NCBI GenBank assembly: GCA_001897745.1
Contig: MKUH01000031.1
Coordinates: forward strand, 22,827 to 86,826
From: Candidatus Accumulibacter sp. 66-26
GTDB lineage: Bacteria > Pseudomonadota > Gammaproteobacteria > Burkholderiales > Rhodocyclaceae
DNA: 64,000 bases
Direction: 5' to 3'
Within the stretch, counting starts at the first letter, position 1. The number at the start of each line of letters is the position of its first letter. The notes under the pieces are model-generated. The model ran no database searches, was not told the DNA's origin, and worked only from the letters and a program-made list of their open reading frames with translations. Below, one piece after another: positions 7,805 to 15,849 of this stretch. The position numbers were made by a program, and so were the translations under genes.

Positions 7805-9412
7805 TCATTCCGTCTGCGCGGCGTCGGCGTTCCAGGCCGTGACGACGAAGCGCAGGCGGCCGCTAATGCCCGGCGTCGTCTGGCTGTCGAAGGGAATGCG
7901 CACTTCGACCTTGCCGCCGCGGATGCTCTTGGCGTCGATGCCGGTGTCCGCGTTGACGCTGCCCTGGTTCTGCCAGGCGTAGCTGACCTGCCATTTCTCG
8001 CCCTTCGCCGCCGGCGGGACCATTTCGAGGGTGAGCGCATTGCGGAACAGGTAGCCGCCCTCGTAGTGCTCGTTGATCCACAGCTTGCGGTCGATCTCGT
8101 AGTCCGGGACGCGCACGCCGAGCGCGAGGCTGTAGGCCAGCGAGCGGTGCTGCGGATTGACGCGCGCGCGGTTGGCGAGGAAGACGGAGGACAGGTAGAG
8201 CGAGCCGTTCTTCTTCGGCGCCGCGCTCCAGTCGGCGTGCGCGAGGCAGGCGACCGAGTCTTCCTCGGCGGTGCGCCGCGTCAGGAACCAGAGCTTGCCG
8301 CGCGGCGCGGCGAGCACCTCGAACTGGTAGAGCGCGTTGACCTTGCGCCCGGCGCCGGCGGCTTGCTGCACCTGCTGCGGCAGGCGGATCGTGTCGATGT
8401 CGACCCAGACGTCGACGCGCACGTCGCCGAAGAGGAAGCGCGTCAGGTTCTGGTAGGCCTCCTCGCTGTTCACGATGCCGAAGTAGCCGGAGTGCGCGCG
8501 GTAGGCGAAGGCCTTGGCGCACGGCGCGCCGGGCGTGCCGTCGGCCTTCAGGCCCTGCAGCGTGGCGTTCTCGATGCGCACGAGGCCGTCGCTGCCGTGC
8601 CCGGCGAAGGTGCGCGAGGCGCCGAGCGCGACTTCGTAGTCGAGGCGGTTGCTGCCGACCATGCAGAAGACGCGTTCCGGCGGAAAGCGCTCCTCGGGCA
8701 GCCAGGCGACGCTGCCGGTCGCCGCGTAGGCGTCTTTCAGGTCGAGGTAGCGCGCCATCTCGCCGCGGTTGAAGTTGTTCATGTCGGCGAGCGACAGCCA
8801 CGACGGCGTGTTCATCCCGGCCATCTCGATGCCGTCGTGCGGCGTCGCGTAGGTGAAGAACTTGTCGACGAAGCGGCGCGCATTCTTCTTGTCGTTCGCC
8901 GGGTTCTGCAGCAGGCCGCGGCAGACGAGGCCGCCCATCGAGTGCGCGACGAGGTGACAGCGGAAGTCGTCGGGCGCGATGCCGTTCTCCGGGTTGGCGC
9001 AGACGAGGTCGCGCACGCGCAGGATCAGTTCGCCGAGCTTGGCCGAGAAGGTCTCGATCTCCGGCGTCCGGCCGATGCCGAGCAGGCGCGATGCCTCGTC
9101 GTAGTAGCGGTAGATGACGATGCTGCGGCTGCCCAGGCGGTTGTCCGGGTCGGCGCTCCACTCCGGGTCGAGGATGTCGTAGCCGTCCTCGTACACGTCG
9201 CGGTAGCCGAAGTCGGAAGCGAGGCGGACGACCGGCGATTCGAAGATGTACTTGCGCGGCTGGCGCGTCTTGTCGGGCACCGCGCGATAGACCGTCGAGC
9301 CGAGGTTGAAGCCGCAGAACGGATCGGCGGTCGTCGCGTCGATCTCGCCCGGCGTCATCGCGTAGCCGCGCACGTAGATGATCGGATGGAAGGGCGTGTT
9401 GGGATTGGCCAT
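7805..9412 (-). CDS. PGAP1/lipase-like alpha/beta hydrolase, 535 aa
   Basis: It begins MANPNTPFHPIIYVRGYAM. An N-terminal hydrolase domain (~10-330) carries IIYVRGY (first strand and oxyanion region) and the nucleophile elbow VAHSMGGLV (Ser158), followed by FTYATPHDG and a catalytic-His candidate in YRAHSGYFGIV. The C-terminal ~200 residues are beta-rich (VWVDIDTIRLP, GKVEVRIPFDSQTTPG, GRLRFVVTAWNA) and probably form a jelly-roll or lipid-binding domain. No signal peptide. Its start lies 62 bp from the end of the M15 peptidase gene on the same strand, suggesting one transcript. The pairing of a cytoplasmically made lipase and peptidoglycan peptidase without signal peptides suggests envelope-targeting enzymes delivered by another route; that is inference. 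Confidence 0.78.
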   Translation of the reverse strand: MANPNTPFHPIIYVRGYAMTPGEIDATTADPFCGFNLGSTVYRAVPDKTRQPRKYIFESPVVRLASDFGYRDVYEDGYDILDPEWSADPDNRLGSRSIVIYRYYDEASRLLGIGRTPEIETFSAKLGELILRVRDLVCANPENGIAPDDFRCHLVAHSMGGLVCRGLLQNPANDKKNARRFVDKFFTYATPHDGIEMAGMNTPSWLSLADMNNFNRGEMARYLDLKDAYAATGSVAWLPEERFPPERVFCMVGSNRLDYEVALGASRTFAGHGSDGLVRIENATLQGLKADGTPGAPCAKAFAYRAHSGYFGIVNSEEAYQNLTRFLFGDVRVDVWVDIDTIRLPQQVQQAAGAGRKVNALYQFEVLAAPRGKLWFLTRRTAEEDSVACLAHADWSAAPKKNGSLYLSSVFLANRARVNPQHRSLAYSLALGVRVPDYEIDRKLWINEHYEGGYLFRNALTLEMVPPAAKGEKWQVSYAWQNQGSVNADTGIDAKSIRGGKVEVRIPFDSQTTPGISGRLRFVVTAWNADAAQTE

Positions 9413-9474
9413 GGCAGTTTCCTGTAAAGCGGAGGGCGTCGGGAGCGCGGTGCGCTTGATCGGGGCGTCGAGGT

Positions 9475-9942
9475 TCAGGGATACAGCGCCTTCGGCAGCT
9501 CGAAATGCGGGCCGTCGAGGAAAGCCTTCTTGCCGGCCTTGCGCCGGCGCGCCGCATAGTCGCTGACGATGTTCTCCGGCAGGCTCTGGCTGGCCGTGAA
9601 GTCGATGTCCCAGGCGGCGCCCCAGCGCAGCGGTACCTGCAGTTCGCGCGCGGCGATGCGCACGGCGTCGGCGATCCGGTAGATCGGCCCCCATTCCCAG
9701 CGCGGCTTGCCGTTCACCCAGGGCACGAGATCGACGGCATGGCCGCTGAGGTGGCGCGAATCCATGGTCTGGCTGGCGCCGCTGGCGACCATGCGCTTCT
9801 GCTCCTCGACGCTGCGCAGGCCGTCGAGCACCGCGAAGCCCTGCACCGTCAGCGCGATGGCGCGCCGGACTACGGCGACCAGATCGGGATGCACGCCGTC
9901 GAGTTCCTTGAGCGATTTCGCTCCGAGCTTGAACTGGCTCAT
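9475..9942 (-). CDS. M15-family peptidase, endolysin-like (L-Ala-D-Glu/D-Ala-D-Ala type)
   Basis: A 155-residue single-domain enzyme. The zinc-site pattern of VanY/M15 peptidases is intact: SRHLSGHAVDL (H64, D71) and GPHFEL (H146). The opening KSLKELDGVHPDLVAVVRRA and the LDGLRSVEEQKRMVASGAS segment match phage endolysins of the L-alanoyl-D-glutamate peptidase type. There is no signal peptide, cell-wall-binding domain, or holin/spanin gene nearby. It is followed by the lipase-like gene on the same strand. Likely cleaves peptide stems of peptidoglycan; it may be a domesticated phage lysin or a toxin-type effector. Confidence 0.85.
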   Translation of the reverse strand: MSQFKLGAKSLKELDGVHPDLVAVVRRAIALTVQGFAVLDGLRSVEEQKRMVASGASQTMDSRHLSGHAVDLVPWVNGKPRWEWGPIYRIADAVRIAARELQVPLRWGAAWDIDFTASQSLPENIVSDYAARRRKAGKKAFLDGPHFELPKALYP

Positions 9943-10144
9943 CGCAAGTCTCCTTGTTGCGCGCGCTGCGGACCGGGGTGCGCGAGGGGAAGAACAAAAG
10001 CATATTCAAGGTAGCAGAAGATTTGCGGATTGCCATGCCGCCGGACTGCACCGGTGCGGGGGAGCGAGGGCGGGCGCGGCGTCGCACTGTGTCGAAGCGC
10101 GGGGGAAGACGGTTATTGCGCCGCACAATCGGCGTAATCCGCGC

Positions 10145-10150
10145 TAGAAT
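10145..10150 (+). promoter_or_regulatory. -10 element (TAGAAT) upstream of aroG
   Basis: The GCGCTAGAATCGG context lies 54 bp before the aroG start. The -35 region (about CGCACA) is poor. The same TAGAAT form recurs before alaS (39160-39165) and in the RND promoter, so it looks like the local consensus. Confidence 0.4.
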
Positions 10151-10203
10151 CGGAACCCCTTTTCGCACTCCATTTTTCAAGCCATCGAGCCCAAGGACGC
10201 ACC

Positions 10204-11283
10204 ATGACGCCGCACAGCAAGCCGAATACCGACGACGTTCGCATCAAGGAAATCAAGGAGCTGGTTCCGCCCGCTCACGTTTTCCGCGAATTTCCGGTCG
10301 ACGCGCGTGCGGCGCAGACGACCTACAACGCGCGCCAGGCCATCCACCGCATCCTGCACGGCGCCGACGACCGCCTGCTGGTGGTGATCGGGCCGTGCTC
10401 GATCCACGACGTCGACACCGCGCTCGAATACGCGCGCAAGCTGAAACCCGAGATGGAGCGCTACGCCGACGATCTGCTGATCGTCATGCGCGTGTACTTC
10501 GAGAAGCCGCGCACGACGGTCGGCTGGAAGGGCCTGATCAACGACCCGCGCCTCGACAACAGCTTCCGCATCAACGAGGGCGTGCGTCTCGCGCGCCGCC
10601 TGCTGCTCGAACTCAATGAACTCGGCCTGCCCTGCGCCACCGAGTTCCTCGACACGATCACGCCGCAATACACGGCCGACCTGATCGCCTGGGGCGCGAT
10701 CGGCGCGCGCACCACCGAGTCGCAGGTGCACCGCGAGCTGGCCTCTGGCCTGTCGTGTCCGGTCGGCTTCAAGAACGGCACCGACGGCAACGTGCGCATC
10801 GCGATCGACGCGATCCGCGCCGCGCAGTCGCCGCACCATTTCCTGTCGGTGACCAAGGCCGGCCACTCGGCGATCGTGTCGACGACCGGCAACGAGGACT
10901 GCCACGTCATCCTGCGCGGCGGCAAGGAGCCGAACTACGACGCCGCGCACGTCGACGCCGCGGCCAGCGAAATCGCCGCTGCCGGCCTTGCCGCGCGGCT
11001 CATGGTCGACTTCTCGCACGCCAACAGCCGCAAGCAGTACAAGCTGCAGGTCGAGGTCGCGAAGGACACCGCCGCCCAGCTCGCCGCCGGCGAGGAGCGC
11101 ATCATGGGCGTGATGGTCGAGTCGCACCTCGTCGAGGGCCGCCAGGACCTGATCCCCGGGCAGCCGCTCGAAGCGGGCAAGAGCATCACCGACGCCTGCA
11201 TCGGCTGGGACGACTCGCTCGCCGTGCTCGATATCCTCGCGCAGGGCGTGCGCGCCCGCCGTCTGGTCGAAGCCGCGCAATAA
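10204..11283 (+). CDS. aroG: 3-deoxy-7-phosphoheptulonate (DAHP) synthase, class I
   Basis: First step of the shikimate pathway: phosphoenolpyruvate plus erythrose-4-phosphate gives DAHP. At 359 residues it has the AroF/G/H length. Signature stretches are VVIGPCSIHD, YFEKPRTTVGWKG, GARTTESQVHRE, PVGFKNGTDGN, the metal-binding cysteine-containing VIGPCS, and VDFSHANSRKQ. The N-terminal ~25 residues carry the regulatory segment of the feedback-inhibited isoenzymes, but which amino acid inhibits it cannot be told. It is the first gene of a probable operon with the glycosyltransferase 5 bp downstream and the UbiA protein after it; no metabolic reason for that grouping is obvious. Confidence 0.96.
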   Translation: MTPHSKPNTDDVRIKEIKELVPPAHVFREFPVDARAAQTTYNARQAIHRILHGADDRLLVVIGPCSIHDVDTALEYARKLKPEMERYADDLLIVMRVYFEKPRTTVGWKGLINDPRLDNSFRINEGVRLARRLLLELNELGLPCATEFLDTITPQYTADLIAWGAIGARTTESQVHRELASGLSCPVGFKNGTDGNVRIAIDAIRAAQSPHHFLSVTKAGHSAIVSTTGNEDCHVILRGGKEPNYDAAHVDAAASEIAAAGLAARLMVDFSHANSRKQYKLQVEVAKDTAAQLAAGEERIMGVMVESHLVEGRQDLIPGQPLEAGKSITDACIGWDDSLAVLDILAQGVRARRLVEAAQ

Positions 11284-11288
11284 GCACT

Positions 11289-12809
11289 ATGCTGCCGGCG
11301 CGTCGCCTGCCGCTCCTGTGGGGCGGGCTGCTTCTTCTCGTCGCCTTCCGCTTCTGGTTCGCCGCCGTCCTGCCGATGACCGGCGACGAGGCCTACTTCG
11401 TCCTCTGGGGCGAGCATCCGGCGGGCGGCTACTACGACCACCCGCCGATGGTCGGCTGGTGGCTCAGCGGCCTGCTCGCCGTGGCGCGCGCCGAATGGTG
11501 GCTGCGCCTGCCGGCCGTGCTGCTGCCCTTCGTCCTCGCCGCCGGCGCCTGGTGGCTGGCGCGCCCGCAGGGCGGCGAGCGCGCCGGCGCGGCGGCGCTG
11601 CTCGTCCTGCTGCAGCCGGCCAACGTGTGGAACGTGCTGATCACGACCGATACGCCGGTCATCCTGTTCACCCTGCTCTCGGTGCTCGCCTACGTCGCCG
11701 GCCTGCGCGCGGCCGGGCGCAGCGCGGCGCTCGCCTGGCACGGCGCGGCCGGCGCGCTGCTCGGCGCGGCCTTCCTCGGCAAGTATTTCGCCGCGCTGCT
11801 CGGCGTCGCCTATCTCGCGCACGTCGTTTTTGCGCGGCGCGACGCCGCGCGCTGGGCGGGTTTCCTCGTCCTGCTCGCCGGCGCGCTGCCGGCGCCGCTC
11901 TACAACCTGTGGTGGAACAGCGGCCACTGCTGGGTGAACATCCTGTTCAACTTCATAAACCGCAACGAGGGCGCCGGCTTCGCCTGGCCGAACCCGCCGC
12001 TCTACCTCGCTTCGCTCGCCTATCTGGCGACGCCCTGGCTGCTCTTCGCACTGTGGCGCGGGCGCGCCGCCGTGCGCGCTGCGCTGCGCTCCGACGCCGC
12101 AGTGAACGCCGCGTGGTGGCTGGCGGCGGTGCCGCTCGGCGTGTTCGCCGCGATGTCGCTGACGCGCTCGGTCGGCCTGCACTGGCTGGTCTCTTTCATG
12201 CCGCTGCTCGCCGTGCCGGCCGCCGTCGCGCTGCCGCGGGCGACGCTCGCGCGTCTCGTGCGCTGGTCGGCGGCCTTCGCCGCGCTGCATATGGCGCTCG
12301 TCGTCGCGGTTGTCGCGCTGCCGCTGGAAACCTGGAAGCAGAGCCGCCTGTACGACGGCATCGTCCTCACCGTGCGTTCCGACGAAGTGCTCGCCGAACT
12401 GCGCCCCTATGCCGACGACTACCTGTTCGCCATGGAAAGCTATTCGGCGGCGGCAACGCTGGCCTACAACGCGGCGCGCCCCTTCGCGGTCTTCGGCGAG
12501 GGCTCCTTCCACGCCCGCCAGGACGACTTCCTCACCGACTGGCGCGCGCAGGACGGGCGCAACGTGCTGATCCTGCGCAAGAGCGAAAGCGACGCCGCGG
12601 CCTACGCGCCGTTCTTCCGCAGCGTCGAGGTGCGCGACTTCACGCTGCACGGCGTGCGCTTCTCCGTCGTGCTCGGGCAGGGCTTCGATTATGCCGTGTA
12701 TCATGAACGCGTACTGAAGCGCGTGCGCGAGCGTTTCTACCGCATCCCGGCCTGGCTGCCCCAGCGCGGCTGCGAGTTCTGCGAGCGCTACTTTCCGGAA
12801 GCGAAGTGA
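11289..12809 (+). CDS. GT39/ArnT-like polytopic glycosyltransferase, 506 aa
   Basis: An integral inner-membrane GT-C enzyme that uses polyprenyl-phosphate-linked sugars. The first periplasmic loop has the acidic signature MTGDEAYFVLWGEHP followed by YYDHPPMVGWW, typical of PMT_2/ArnT relatives. About ten hydrophobic segments follow up to ~residue 345, then a soluble C-terminal domain (~350-506) ending in a Cys pair (RGCEFCERYF). The start ATG at 11289 is 5 bp after aroG, implying translational coupling. The next gene is a UbiA-type phosphoribosyltransferase, so the donor could be a decaprenyl-phosphate pentose. The acceptor (lipid A, pilin or polysaccharide) is unknown. Confidence 0.85.
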   Translation: MLPARRLPLLWGGLLLLVAFRFWFAAVLPMTGDEAYFVLWGEHPAGGYYDHPPMVGWWLSGLLAVARAEWWLRLPAVLLPFVLAAGAWWLARPQGGERAGAAALLVLLQPANVWNVLITTDTPVILFTLLSVLAYVAGLRAAGRSAALAWHGAAGALLGAAFLGKYFAALLGVAYLAHVVFARRDAARWAGFLVLLAGALPAPLYNLWWNSGHCWVNILFNFINRNEGAGFAWPNPPLYLASLAYLATPWLLFALWRGRAAVRAALRSDAAVNAAWWLAAVPLGVFAAMSLTRSVGLHWLVSFMPLLAVPAAVALPRATLARLVRWSAAFAALHMALVVAVVALPLETWKQSRLYDGIVLTVRSDEVLAELRPYADDYLFAMESYSAAATLAYNAARPFAVFGEGSFHARQDDFLTDWRAQDGRNVLILRKSESDAAAYAPFFRSVEVRDFTLHGVRFSVVLGQGFDYAVYHERVLKRVRERFYRIPAWLPQRGCEFCERYFPEAK

Positions 12810-12826
12810 GCCCAGGTGAGCCACGA

Positions 12827-13735
12827 ATGACCCACGAGAATGCCGGCGGAAGCGGACCCGGAGCGGGCGGGCTGCGCCCCTATCTCAAACTGCTGCGCCC
12901 GCACCAGTGGGTGAAGAGCGGCTTCGTCCTCGTCGGCCTGCTTTTCGGTCACGCCTGGGGCGATACGCAGCTCGTCGTGCGCGTGCTGTTCGCGCTCGCC
13001 GCCTTCTCGCTTTCGGCCTCGGCGATCTACGTGATCAACGATCTGGCCGACCGCGAGCAGGACCGCGCGCACCCGAGCAAGCGCCATCGCCCGCTCGCCG
13101 CCGGGACGGTCAGCACGACGCAGGCGCTGCTGCTCGCCGGCGCCTGTCTGCTGGCGGCGCTGATGCTGGCCTACGCCGCGTCGGCGACGGTGCTCGCCAT
13201 CATCGTCGGCTACACGCTGCTCAACGTCGGCTACACGCTGGGCCTCAAGCACATCGTCCTGCTCGACGTCTTCATCATCTCGGCCGGCTTCATGCTGCGC
13301 ATCCTCGCCGGCACGCTCGGCGTCGGCATCGCGCCCTCGCACTGGCTGCTGCTGTGCGGCCTGATGATCACGCTCTTCCTCGGCTTCGCCAAGCGGCGCG
13401 CCGAGCTGGCCGCGCTCGACGGACGCGGCGCCAGCCACCGGCAGGTGCTCAGCGACTACGACCCGGCCCTGCTCGACATGCTGATCGGGGTCAGCGCGGC
13501 CGGCGCCATCGTCAACTACAGCCTGTACACGGTCAGCCCGGAAACGGTCGCCATGCACGGCACCAGCCACCTGATCTACAGCGTCCCCTTCGTCGTCTAC
13601 GGCGTCTTCCGCTACCTCTTCCTGCTCCATCGGCGCGGCGGCGGCGGCGACCCCGCGGCCGCCCTGCTGCGCGACCCGCACCTGATCGGCGCCTTCCTCG
13701 GCTGGCTGTTCACGGTGCTCTGGCTGCTCCGCTGA
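12827..13735 (+). CDS. UbiA-family decaprenyl-phosphate phosphoribosyltransferase-like protein
   Basis: A 302-residue polytopic membrane protein. The aspartate-rich motif reads NDLADREQDRAHPSKRHRPL. In my memory of mycobacterial DPPR synthase (Rv3806c/UbiA) the same place has ND-x-x-D-x-x-x-DRAHP-x-K-R-x-RP, and the opening LLRPHQWVKS matches its LRPRQWVKN. This favours phosphoribosyl transfer from PRPP to polyprenyl phosphate over ubiquinone or haem prenylation. About eight further hydrophobic helices follow. ATG 12827 has AGGTGAG at good spacing; a GTG at 12806 overlapping the previous stop is an alternative. It is co-transcribed with the GT39 gene. DprE1/DprE2 homologues, the next enzymes in this pathway, lie at 59-61 kb. 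Confidence 0.85.
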   Translation: MTHENAGGSGPGAGGLRPYLKLLRPHQWVKSGFVLVGLLFGHAWGDTQLVVRVLFALAAFSLSASAIYVINDLADREQDRAHPSKRHRPLAAGTVSTTQALLLAGACLLAALMLAYAASATVLAIIVGYTLLNVGYTLGLKHIVLLDVFIISAGFMLRILAGTLGVGIAPSHWLLLCGLMITLFLGFAKRRAELAALDGRGASHRQVLSDYDPALLDMLIGVSAAGAIVNYSLYTVSPETVAMHGTSHLIYSVPFVVYGVFRYLFLLHRRGGGGDPAAALLRDPHLIGAFLGWLFTVLWLLR

Positions 13736-13854
13736 TCGCCTGATCCGGCTTCGGCGCCGGCGCGCTTTCTGCGCGCCGAACTTTTGCCCCGCCGGTGCGC
13801 TCAAACTTCCTGTGCGCGGCGCCCGTTGCGGCCGCGACTCCAGGGGGTTCGCCC

Positions 13855-14667
13855 ATGGCATCCATCCTTCCCGTCGCTTCCGGCAGTCTCTTCGCACCGC
13901 TGCCGATCTCGTCCTTCGCCGGCGTCTCGTCGTCGTTGCCGCTCGTCGCGGCGCTCGGCCTCGGGCGCACGGATTCGAGCGTCGTCGAATTGTCCGGCTC
14001 GGGACGCCTGCTGTCGGCCGTCGCCACCTTCCGGGAACAGCTCGCCGCGCTGCGTCCGGGGCAGGCTGAGAGCGGCCTCGGGCAGAATTTCGGCAACGAT
14101 CTCGCCAGTCTGGCGGCCGAGGCCCAGTATTTCGTCGACGCCTTCAACGGCCTGCAACAGGCGACCGACGGCGCGCAGGGGATTTTCGATGCCTTCGGCG
14201 GCGGCGTGCTCGCCGGCCGGATCGCCGCCGCGCAGGCGGGGCAGGTGGGCGCGACCTACGCCAACGGCGAGTCGACGCTGACGCGCCTCGAACAGCTCGG
14301 TATCCGCTTCGAACCGGCATCTTCGGCGTTCGCGGGGCAGCGCCTCGGCATCGATCTGGCGACCCTGCGCAGCGCCTTCGCCAGCGACCCGGCGGGCGCT
14401 TTCGCCCTGCTTGGCAAGGCGGCCGACGCTTTCGCCGGGCAGGCCGACGGCTATCTCGCGCAGGCGGCCGACGCGGCCAGCGCGCTCAGTCGCTGGAGTT
14501 GGCTGGAGGATAGCCTGGCGCTGAGCGGCGGGCTGGCGGGCAACAGCCCGGCCTTCGGCCTCTCCGAGCTTCTGCTGCTCGGTTCGCTCGGCCAGGGCAA
14601 CAGTGCCGGTCTGTTGCAGACCCAGTTGGCGCTCGACCAGTTTGCGCTGGTGTCTACGCTGCTGTAG
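13855..14667 (+). CDS. Hypothetical protein with FliD-like C-terminal pattern, 270 aa
   Basis: An Ala/Gly/Leu/Ser-rich protein without cysteine, signal peptide or membrane helix. The segment LEQLGIRFEPASSAFAGQRLG, then IDLATLRSAFASDPAGAFALL, follows the pattern I know from flagellar hook-associated protein 2 (a 'GI-x-F-x(n)-G-x-L-x-D-x-x-L-x-x-A-x-x-x-DP-x-x-x-x-x-L' C-terminal region). YFVDAFNGLQQATDG also has a FliD-like ring. No other flagellar gene is nearby and the protein is much shorter than FliD, so the relation is only suggestive. GGGGG at 13843-13847 precedes ATG 13855. Confidence 0.65.
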   Translation: MASILPVASGSLFAPLPISSFAGVSSSLPLVAALGLGRTDSSVVELSGSGRLLSAVATFREQLAALRPGQAESGLGQNFGNDLASLAAEAQYFVDAFNGLQQATDGAQGIFDAFGGGVLAGRIAAAQAGQVGATYANGESTLTRLEQLGIRFEPASSAFAGQRLGIDLATLRSAFASDPAGAFALLGKAADAFAGQADGYLAQAADAASALSRWSWLEDSLALSGGLAGNSPAFGLSELLLLGSLGQGNSAGLLQTQLALDQFALVSTLL

Positions 14668-14750
14668 CGCTCCGGGGCCGTCTCTGGTTCGGGCGAAAGT
14701 GCGGACCGGACGCGGTCGCCCGGGAGTGAAAGGGTGAAAAGGAGTGGATC

Positions 14751-15023
14751 ATGCGAATTCGAATGCTTCCGTGCCTGCTGCTGCTCGCCGCGCTGGGCGG
14801 CTGCGCGACGCAGGCCGAACTCGCCGCGCAGGCCGAGCGCGACGTCGACCGGATGGTCGCGATCTACGGACCGGCCTGCGTCAGGCTAGGCTTCGCGCGC
14901 GACACCGATGCGTGGCGCGACTGCGTGCTGCGCCTGTCGATGCAGGACACCGTACAGCGCGGCTATCCGATGACGAGCACCTGCGTCGGCCGCCGCGGCT
15001 TCGTCGACTGCACCTATTTCTGA
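14751..15023 (+). CDS. Small putative lipoprotein, 90 aa
   Basis: It opens MRIRMLPCLLLLAALGGCATQ: a short basic n-region, hydrophobic core and lipobox LGGC with the lipidated Cys at residue 18. The mature ~73 residues carry four cysteines (PACVRLGF, WRDCVLRL, STCVGRRGFVDCTYF), probably two disulfides, consistent with the periplasmic side. AAAGGAG precedes the start. Function unknown. The following 230 bp carry the manganese riboswitch. Confidence 0.75.
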   Translation: MRIRMLPCLLLLAALGGCATQAELAAQAERDVDRMVAIYGPACVRLGFARDTDAWRDCVLRLSMQDTVQRGYPMTSTCVGRRGFVDCTYF

Positions 15024-15064
15024 GCCGGTGGCGGCGCGGCTGGCTTCCCGGCGCCGACTGCGTG

Positions 15065-15070
15065 TACAAT
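15065..15070 (+). promoter_or_regulatory. -10 element (TACAAT) ahead of the manganese riboswitch
   Basis: GTGTACAATCGC lies about 10 bp before the aptamer begins, as expected if transcription starts near 15077. The -35 match is poor. Confidence 0.45.
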
Positions 15071-15079
15071 CGCGCCCTG

Positions 15080-15187
15080 TCATTGGGGAGTAGCCTCCTT
15101 CCGCTCGAGAAGGGGACGCATCAACAGACTTGGCCGACCGGCCATGGTGCGTCCGACCGCTGGGTTTGGCGAGACCTTTGACGTGGT
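15080..15187 (+). promoter_or_regulatory. yybP-ykoY manganese riboswitch
   Basis: The characteristic conserved blocks are in order: ATTGGGGAGTAGCCTCC (15082-15098), the second conserved loop CATCAACAGACTTGG (~15118-15132), and the closing GCGAGACCTTTGACG (15170-15184). These are the aptamer hallmarks (GGGGAGUAG, UCAACA-x-ACUUG, AGACCUUUG) known to bind Mn2+. The following ~70 bp before the start codon at 15256 is G/C-rich (GGTTGGGCGGGGGCATTGC...) and could be the expression platform that masks the ribosome-binding site. It sits directly before a GDT1-type transporter gene, the classical target. Confidence 0.9.
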
Positions 15188-15255
15188 GCCCCGAGCCGGG
15201 TTGGGCGGGGGCATTGCGTCATCGGTAATCCACCGCCCGACCCCTCCGGACCCTC

Positions 15256-15831
15256 ATGGAAGCCTTCCTCGTTTCGACCGGCATCGTCGCGCTCGCCGAA
15301 ATCGGCGACAAGACGCAACTGCTCGCCTTCATCCTCGCCGCCAAGTTCCGCCGGCCGCTGCCCATCATCCTCGGCATCCTCGTCGCCACGCTCGCCAACC
15401 ACGGCTTCGCCGGCGCCGTCGGCGCCTGGGTGACGACGCTGCTCGGCCCGCAGACCCTGCGCTGGGTGCTCGGCGTCTCGTTCATCGCGATGGCGGTGTG
15501 GACGCTGATCCCCGACAAGTTCGACGAGGAGGACGCCAAACTGGCGCGCTTCGGCGTTTTCGGCACGACGCTGATCGCCTTCTTCCTCGCCGAAATGGGC
15601 GATAAGACGCAGATCGCCACGATCGCCCTCGCCGCGCAATACAATGCGCTGTTCGCCGTCGTCGCCGGCACCACGCTCGGCATGATGCTCGCCAACGTGC
15701 CGGCCGTGCTGTTCGGCGACCGCATCGCCGCGCGCATGCCGGTACGCCTCGTGCATGGCATCGCGGCGGCGATCTTCGCCGTCCTCGGCGCCGCCACGCT
15801 GCTCGGCGCGGGCGACGCCCTCGGTTTTTAG
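15256..15831 (+). CDS. TMEM165/GDT1-family (UPF0016) manganese exporter
   Basis: A 191-residue inner-membrane protein with the two inverted repeats of the family, each carrying its signature: EIGDKTQL (residues ~15-22) and EMGDKTQI (~115-122). About six membrane helices are predicted by eye, and a charged loop (DKFDEEDAKLARF) separates the halves. Bacterial members export Mn2+ (Vibrio MneA) and the yybP-ykoY riboswitch in front supports the same role here, induced when cytosolic Mn2+ is high. The start ATG 15256 opens MEAFLVSTGIVALAEIGDK, placing the first motif in the first helix as expected. Confidence 0.92.
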   Translation: MEAFLVSTGIVALAEIGDKTQLLAFILAAKFRRPLPIILGILVATLANHGFAGAVGAWVTTLLGPQTLRWVLGVSFIAMAVWTLIPDKFDEEDAKLARFGVFGTTLIAFFLAEMGDKTQIATIALAAQYNALFAVVAGTTLGMMLANVPAVLFGDRIAARMPVRLVHGIAAAIFAVLGAATLLGAGDALGF

Positions 15832-15849
15832 CCAAGTCAGGAGAAGGCC

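Noticed and set aside
9475..9942. M15 peptidase as proof of a prophage
   Set aside because: No integrase, capsid, tail, holin or attachment repeats nearby; only single-gene phage resemblance.
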